Source: Roseicella aerolata | GTDB taxonomy: Bacteria; Pseudomonadota; Alphaproteobacteria; Acetobacterales; Acetobacteraceae | Direction of reading: 5' to 3' | Assembly (NCBI RefSeq): GCF_020523605.1 | Contig: NZ_JAJAQI010000005.1 | Coordinates: 1-64,000, forward strand | Length of the DNA stretch: 64,000 nt | Shown here: positions 59,721-64,000 of the stretch, one piece after another | Layout of the letters: each line of letters starts with the position of its first letter | How positions within the stretch are numbered: position 1 is the stretch's first letter | Program-made: the position numbers and the translations under genes | Notes under the pieces: generated by a model | What the model saw: the letters and a program-made list of their open reading frames with translations, nothing else | The model's database searches: none | Told to the model about the DNA's origin: nothing

Positions 59721-60398
59721 GTGAAGATCCTGATCGTCGAGGATGACACGGAAACCGCCGACTACGTGGTGCGCGGCCTGACCGAGGCCGGGCATGTGGT
59801 GGACCGCGCCTCGGATGGGCGGGACGGGCTGTTCCTGGCCAGCGACGGCTCCTATGACGTGCTGGTGGTGGACCGGATGCTGCCGAAGCTGGACGGGCTT
59901 GGCCTGGTGCGGGCGCTGCGGGCAGCGGGCGTGCGCACGCCGGCCTTGTTCCTGACGGCGCGCACCGGCGTCGGTGACCGGGTGGAGGGGCTGGAGGCCG
60001 GCGCCGACGATTATCTCGGCAAGCCCTTCGCATTCGCCGAATTGCTGGCACGGCTGAATGCCCTCGCCCGGCGGCCGCCCCTCTCCGGCGAGCCGACGGT
60101 GCTGCGTGTCGCTGACCTCGAGATGGACCTGCTGAGGCGCAGCGTCACGCGCGGCGGCCAGCGGATCGAGTTGCAGCCGCGCGAGTTCCGCCTGCTGGAA
60201 TACCTGATGCGGCGGGCAGGCCAGGTGGTGACGCGTACCATGCTGCTGGAAGGCGTGTGGGATTTCCATTTCGACCCGAAGACCAGCGTGGTGGAGACGC
60301 ATATCAGCCGGCTCCGCGCCAAGCTGGACCGGGAGGGAGCGCCGCCGCTGATCCATACCCTGCGCGGCGCGGGCTATTGCCTCCGCGCCCCGGATTAG
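59721..60398 (+). CDS. OmpR-family response regulator
   Basis: A 225-residue regulator with a receiver domain (1-118) and a winged-helix DNA-binding domain (about 128-223). Phosphorylation site Asp51 in VLVVDRMLPKLDG, Thr79 in LFLTART, Lys101 in YLGKPF. The output domain shows IELQPREFRLLEYLMRRAGQVVTRTMLLEGVWDFHFDPKTSVVETHISRLRAKLD, as in OmpR. Start GTG 59721 with GGAG six bases upstream. It is paired with the histidine kinase gene downstream. Confidence 0.94.
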   Translation: MKILIVEDDTETADYVVRGLTEAGHVVDRASDGRDGLFLASDGSYDVLVVDRMLPKLDGLGLVRALRAAGVRTPALFLTARTGVGDRVEGLEAGADDYLGKPFAFAELLARLNALARRPPLSGEPTVLRVADLEMDLLRRSVTRGGQRIELQPREFRLLEYLMRRAGQVVTRTMLLEGVWDFHFDPKTSVVETHISRLRAKLDREGAPPLIHTLRGAGYCLRAPD

Positions 60399-60542
60399 GA
60401 GAACCCAGGAGTTGGGACGCCCGTGCGCCCCCGCGCCCGCACCGACCTGTCCGGCAGACCCGACCAGCCTTCGCGGCCCGGGTGCGCAGTCGATCCTGCG
60501 GCCTCGCCGGTCGGTCGGGCGGCCCTGGGGCTGACGCATGCG

Positions 60543-61958
60543 ATGAGGCGCGATCGCCCGCGCTGGTGGCGCACCACCGCCTTCCGGATCACGCTGCTTC
60601 ATCTCGGCCTGACGCTGCTCGGGACGCTCGCGCTCTCTGGCGTCGCCTGGTGGGCCACCACCGGCTTCGCGCTGCGACAACTGGCGCAGGATGTCGAGCA
60701 AGACTCCGGACTGCTGGTGCAGGCGGCGCGGCTGGGCGGACCCGGATCCGTCGTCCTCTCGATCGAGGCGCGCATCGCTGCCGACCGAAGCGGCACGCAA
60801 TACTACCTGCTGGCCGGACCGGATGGGAGGCGCCTCGCCGGCAATCTGGCGGCGGCGCCGCGGGCCGCGGGGTGGCGGCGTCTCAGACTCTCCGGCGCCG
60901 AGGTCGAGACCGAGTTGCTGGCGCTTGGCACGCCGCTGCCCGGGGGGACCTTCCTGGTGGTGGGGCGGGCTGTCGCGCCGGTACGGCAGTTGGAGGGCTT
61001 CCTGCTCGCCGCTGCGGGCTGGGTGGGCGGAGCGGCGCTGCTGCTCGGCCTGCTGGGCGGCGTGGTGGTCGGGCGCGGCGTGACCCGGCGGGCCGCAGCC
61101 ATGGACGCCGTGCTGGCGCGGGTGGAGGCGGGAGAGATCGGCCACCGCTTGCTGCTGCGCGAGGGCAATGACGAATTCGACCGCTTGGCGCGGCGGATCA
61201 ACACCGTGCTCGATCGGGTGCAGGGGCTGATGCAGGCGCTCCGGCAGGTGACGGACGACATCGCGCATGACCTCCGCACGCCACTGAATCGGCTGCGCCA
61301 GCGACTGGACGCGGCGCTGCGCACCGCCGAGGGCGATGCCGCCTGGCGAGAGGCGACCGAGGGCGCGATCGCCGAATGCGAGCAGTTGCTGGACATCTTC
61401 GCCGCCCTGCTGCGCATCGCGCAGGTGGAAAGCGGGGCACGGCGCGCGGGCTTTGCACCCTTCAATCTCTCCGAAGTCGTGGAGACGGTCGCCGAGGTGC
61501 ATGCGCCGCCGGCCGAGGCCCGTGGCCAAAGGCTGGAAACACGCATCGAGCCGGGCATTGTCGCGGTCGGGGACAGGGATCTGGTAACCCAGATGTTGTC
61601 CAATCTGGTGGACAATGCGGTCAAGCACGGACGCGCAGGCGGGCGGATCCTGCTCTCCCTGGCCACCCGGCCGGAGGGCGGGATGGTACTGGCGGTGTCG
61701 GATGATGGGCCTGGCGTCCCGGCTGAGGCTCGGCCCCTGGTGCTCCGGCGCTTTCACCGCCTGGATGCCGCGAGGGCAACGCCCGGAACCGGCCTGGGCC
61801 TGGCGCTTGTGGCGGCGGTGGCGGAGTTGCATGGCATGGCGCTGACGCTCGGGGATAACGGGCCGGGGCTGGTGGTGCGGCTCGACATACCGGCGGTGTC
61901 GGGCAATGCCGCTGCCGCCGGCTCGGCCGGGGACGGTCCGGGTCCTGAGCACTCATGA
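60543..61958 (+). CDS. Membrane sensor histidine kinase
   Basis: A 471-residue inner-membrane kinase. Two membrane segments (about 14-38 and 152-178) flank a short periplasmic sensor of about 110 residues. A HAMP domain follows (about 178-232). The phospho-accepting His242 is in DDIAHDLRTPLNRLRQRL; the ATPase has NLVDNAVKHGRAGG (N), SDDGPGVPAEAR (G1) and GTGLGLALVAAVAELHG (G2). It pairs with the upstream OmpR-type regulator. The ATG at 60543 gives a typical short cytoplasmic head; a GTG at 60423 would add 40 non-conserved residues and cannot be ruled out. Confidence 0.92.
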   Translation: MRRDRPRWWRTTAFRITLLHLGLTLLGTLALSGVAWWATTGFALRQLAQDVEQDSGLLVQAARLGGPGSVVLSIEARIAADRSGTQYYLLAGPDGRRLAGNLAAAPRAAGWRRLRLSGAEVETELLALGTPLPGGTFLVVGRAVAPVRQLEGFLLAAAGWVGGAALLLGLLGGVVVGRGVTRRAAAMDAVLARVEAGEIGHRLLLREGNDEFDRLARRINTVLDRVQGLMQALRQVTDDIAHDLRTPLNRLRQRLDAALRTAEGDAAWREATEGAIAECEQLLDIFAALLRIAQVESGARRAGFAPFNLSEVVETVAEVHAPPAEARGQRLETRIEPGIVAVGDRDLVTQMLSNLVDNAVKHGRAGGRILLSLATRPEGGMVLAVSDDGPGVPAEARPLVLRRFHRLDAARATPGTGLGLALVAAVAELHGMALTLGDNGPGLVVRLDIPAVSGNAAAAGSAGDGPGPEHS

Positions 61959-62107
61959 GGCGGGCAACCGGCCTCCGCGTCCCACTGAAGGTGGCGCATG
62001 CCCCCGCCAAGCGAAAGGGCGTGGCACGGTTCGGTGCGGAACAAGAAGGGCGTATCACCCTGGTCCTGGCACCACAGGCAGGAATTGCAGGCGAGAAAGG
62101 CGGTGCA

Positions 62108-62557
62108 ATGCGACAGCTTTGGCAAGGTGGCATGCTGGCGCTGGGGTTGCTGGCGGGACCCGTCACGGGGCAAGCGCAGCTCTGGCCCCTGCATACGGGT
62201 CCGGGCGGCGACGCCATCGTTCAGGCAACGAGGGAATTTGATCAATTCCGGCGTTCCGCACCCGTCCAGCCGGAACCGCCGCCGCGCGCCGTCATGCCGG
62301 CACCGGTCTGGACACCACCACCCCCGCCGTCGCCCGTCCAGCGTGCTGCCGCACCGCGTAGCACCCCTCGGGTCGCCACGGCGCCAGCACCGGCATCCGC
62401 CCCCGCCGCAGCGCCGAGCGGCCGACAGCCGGACATCGAATCGGTCGAGCGGCGTATGGCTGAGCGCGAGCGGATCCTGCGCGACCTGCAGCGGGAACTG
62501 GCGGAAGAAAGACGGCTGGTGGAGGAGTGGCGCGGGGCACAGCGGGCCTCGCGCTGA
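62108..62557 (+). CDS. Exported Pro-rich protein with C-terminal coiled coil
   Basis: A 149-residue protein with signal peptide (MRQLWQGGMLALGLLAGPVTGQAQ, about 1-23). The mature part has a Pro/Ala-rich, low-complexity linker (about 55-105, with WTPPPPPSP) and a charged C-terminal coiled coil (about 110-145, ESVERRMAERERILRDLQRELAEERRLVEEWR). No catalytic motif. Probably a periplasmic or envelope-associated accessory of unknown function. Start ATG 62108 is preferred because it opens the signal sequence; a longer in-frame start at 61955 overlaps the kinase stop. Confidence 0.65.
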   Translation: MRQLWQGGMLALGLLAGPVTGQAQLWPLHTGPGGDAIVQATREFDQFRRSAPVQPEPPPRAVMPAPVWTPPPPPSPVQRAAAPRSTPRVATAPAPASAPAAAPSGRQPDIESVERRMAERERILRDLQRELAEERRLVEEWRGAQRASR

Positions 62558-62585
62558 CATTCTGCCCCTGGGCTGCGGCAGGAAA

Positions 62586-62662
62586 TGGTCGGAGCGGCGG
62601 GATTTGAACCCACGACCCCCAGTCCCCCAGACTGATGCGCTACCAGGCTGCGCTACGCTCCG
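62586..62662 (-). tRNA. tRNA-Pro (GGG anticodon)
   Basis: The minus strand folds into a complete cloverleaf. Acceptor stem CGGAGCG/CGCTCCG, D-arm GCGC...GCGC with AGCCTGGTA, anticodon arm TCAGT-CTGGGGG-ACTGG giving anticodon GGG (Pro, codon CCC), T-arm GGGTTCAAATCCC, discriminator A, and an encoded CCA end at 62586-62588. It stands alone on minus after the Pro-rich exported protein gene. Confidence 0.95.
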
Positions 62663-62897
62663 ACGGAAGGCGGGATAGCACCGCCTGACCCGCGCCGCCA
62701 GCCCCCCCAAGACCCGATTTGCTTCGCCGGGATAAGCGGCGGCCGGCTCATTCCTTGGAAGGGCCGAAATTCCCCTCCCCGACCAGGATGGTCGCGGGAA
62801 AGGGCAGCCGGCGCAGCATCTGGCTGGTGCCCGCATGGTGAGCCGGCATCCGGGGTGAGGCCAGCGCCAGCCGCCCGGGCCGGCGCTGGCAGCAGCT
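62663..62897. other. Short intergenic region with no supported gene
   Basis: The 235 bases between tRNA-Pro and the coxM-like gene hold only a 33-codon minus-strand frame (62748-62849) without a ribosome binding site or family motif. The tRNA promoter should lie in the right half; no -10/-35 pair was recognised. Confidence 0.4.
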
Positions 62898-63692
62898 TCA
62901 CCCGGCGTTGGCGAGGGCGCGCTTCGCCATCACCGTGACGAGGTGCGCGCGGTACTCGGCGCTGCCATGGATGTCGCCGTTCAGCCCATCAGCCGACTGC
63001 TGGATGCCGGCCACCGCATCGGGGGACCAATTGGCGGTCAGCGCCTTCTCCATATCGGCCTGCCGGAAGACGCAGGGGCCCGCGCCGTTGATCGCGACGC
63101 GCACGCCGGACTTGGTCTTGGCGACGAAGGCGCCAGCCATCACGTAGCGGCTCGCCGGGTTGCGCATTTTGGCATAGCCGGCCTTCTCCGGGATCGGGAA
63201 CTCGATCGCCACCAGCAGCTCGCCCGGTTCCAGCGCCGTGGTGAACATGCCCTGGAAGAAGTCGTCCGCCGCGATCCGGCGCTTGTCGGTGACCACCGTC
63301 GCGCCCAGGCCGAGTACCGCCGCCGGGTAGTCCGCCGCCGGGTCGTTGTTGGAGACGCTTCCGCCGATGGTGCCACGGTTGCGCACCTGGGTGTCGCCGA
63401 TGGTGCCGGCCATCTGCGCGAGCGCCGGGATGGCGGCCTTCACCTCGGCGTTCTCCGCCACCTCATGGTGCTTGGCCAGTGCGCCGATGATCAGTTTGTC
63501 ACCGTCGCGCCGAATGCCCTTCAGTTCCGCGATCCCGGAGAGATCGACCACGGCGGTCGGCTTGTTCAGGCGGTGCTTCAGCGCCGGCAGCAGGGTCTGG
63601 CCGCCGGAGATCGGCCGCGCATCCGGGTCCGCGGACAGGATCTTGACCGCATCCGCAACCGAGGTCGGCTTGTGATAGGCGAAATCATACAT
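62898..63692 (-). CDS. FAD-binding medium subunit of molybdenum hydroxylase (CoxM-like)
   Basis: A 264-residue FAD subunit of a xanthine oxidase/carbon monoxide dehydrogenase-family enzyme. MYDFAYHKPTSVADAVKIL is the common start; FAD-binding motifs are PISGGQTLLPALKHRL and GTIGDTQVRNRGTIGGSVSNNDPAADYPAAVLGLGA. The C-terminal domain contains YAKMRNPASRYVMAGAFVA. It passes electrons from the Mo centre to FAD. Whether the enzyme oxidises CO, nicotinate or another compound cannot be told without the large subunit's active-site loop. It follows the large-subunit gene by 14 bases. Confidence 0.92.
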   Translation of the reverse strand: MYDFAYHKPTSVADAVKILSADPDARPISGGQTLLPALKHRLNKPTAVVDLSGIAELKGIRRDGDKLIIGALAKHHEVAENAEVKAAIPALAQMAGTIGDTQVRNRGTIGGSVSNNDPAADYPAAVLGLGATVVTDKRRIAADDFFQGMFTTALEPGELLVAIEFPIPEKAGYAKMRNPASRYVMAGAFVAKTKSGVRVAINGAGPCVFRQADMEKALTANWSPDAVAGIQQSADGLNGDIHGSAEYRAHLVTVMAKRALANAG

Positions 63693-63706
63693 GGCGAGCC
63701 TCTCCC

Positions 63707-64000
63707 CTATTCGGCCGCCAGCTTATGGCCGGCGTTGATGATGTTCCAGATCTTGGCGGGCGTCGCCGGCATCTCAATGTGCCGGACGCCGTAATCCTGC
63801 AGCGCATCGACCACCGCATTGATGACGGCGGGTGGCGAACCGATGGCGCCCACCTCCCCGCAGCCCTTCACGCCGAGCGGGTTGTGGGTGCAGAGGGTGG
63901 TGTGGGTGGCGACGCTGACCGGCGGCAGGTCCTCCGCCCGCGGCATCTGGTAGTCCATGAAGCTGGCGGAGAGCAGCTGGCCGGCCTCGTCATAGACGGC
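63707..64000 (-). CDS. Large subunit of molybdenum hydroxylase (CoxL-like), C-terminus only
   Basis: The window edge cuts this gene; only the last 97 residues are visible. They read [60 protein letters not shown] and end in [22 protein letters not shown] is the conserved C-terminal motif of the molybdopterin-binding subunit, containing the catalytic Glu (GCGE). The Mo-site loop that separates true CO dehydrogenase (AYxCSFR) from other hydroxylases is outside the window. It is upstream of and probably co-transcribed with the FAD subunit gene. Confidence 0.9.
   Translation of the reverse strand, partial: AVYDEAGQLLSASFMDYQMPRAEDLPPVSVATHTTLCTHNPLGVKGCGEVGAIGSPPAVINAVVDALQDYGVRHIEMPATPAKIWNIINAGHKLAAE

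Noticed and set aside
62748-62849. A 33-codon minus-strand frame ending ILVGEGNFGPSKE
   Set aside because: The C-terminal sequence looks protein-like, but there is no ribosome binding site or known family, and the length is too short to support a gene.
1-64000. CRISPR arrays, prophage genes, toxin-antitoxin pairs, restriction or retron-like defence systems
   Set aside because: No regularly spaced repeats, no phage structural genes and no defence-type domains were seen on either strand.

Overview
The window is a high-GC chromosomal segment with strong G/C third-position bias. Its gene content points to an alphaproteobacterium of the Acetobacteraceae, Roseomonas-like: a SUF operon with an Rrf2 regulator, KDO genes, many solute transporters, DUF1028, a CYP153-like P450, protocatechuate and idonate catabolism, and CoxM/CoxL-type genes. 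This placement is inference from gene content; no rRNA is present. No CRISPR array, prophage or complete mobile element is seen. Mobile DNA is limited to one IS end at the left edge and one transposase remnant.

Layout. 1-123: right-hand end of an IS701-like element. 318-4231 (minus): amidase, exported histidine phosphatase, GAF-PAS-HWE histidine kinase. 4433-9858 (plus): hypothetical protein, lipoprotein, MFS exporter, methyltransferase with a long coiled coil, Gfo/Idh/MocA oxidoreductase, two small proteins. 9998-12319 (plus): RidA, CHAP hydrolase, DUF1028 protein, and a 49-codon remnant of a dipeptide-type ABC permease. 12332-18225 (minus): one polyamine-type ABC operon (binding protein, hydroxyacid dehydrogenase, class II aldolase, ATPase, two permeases), divergent from a PuuB-like FAD oxidase at 18315.

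20050-28936 is a surface-polysaccharide region. A three-gene operon (GT2 glycosyltransferase with GW modules, GT4 glycosyltransferase, stand-alone GW-module protein) is followed, after an exported SDR on the other strand, by kdsA-kdsB-kdsD. From about 29150 to 32500 the base composition drops visibly. This islet holds an AlgX/AlgJ-like SGNH protein, a hexapeptide acyltransferase, a PagL-like lipid A deacylase and a broken IS256 transposase. It looks like an acquired envelope-decoration islet next to the core KDO genes.

32590-39122 (minus) is a complete SUF operon: rrf2-sufB-sufC-sufD-sufS-sufU-sufT-sufA. Most gene junctions in it overlap, and a GGAC-N7-GTCC palindrome lies just upstream. 39343-45138 (plus): alpha/beta hydrolase, CYP153-like P450, exported EEP-family enzyme, MFS transporter, PPK2. 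45165-46399 (minus): pcaHG. 46981-49911: L-idonate/ketogluconate genes on both strands.

50056-54166 (plus): an acyl-CoA operon (Cys-less thiolase homologue, DUF35 protein, enoyl-CoA hydratase, acyl-CoA synthetase). It is followed by a Bcr/CflA transporter and a second AMP-ligase on minus, a frameshifted isochorismatase fragment, and a RutE-like nitroreductase. 58107-61958 pairs a DegP-type protease with a divergent two-component system. The window ends with a Pro-rich exported protein, tRNA-Pro(GGG), and the start of a molybdenum hydroxylase (CoxM/CoxL-type) operon that runs off the edge. Perfect GC-rich hairpins sit at many gene ends and serve as likely terminators.
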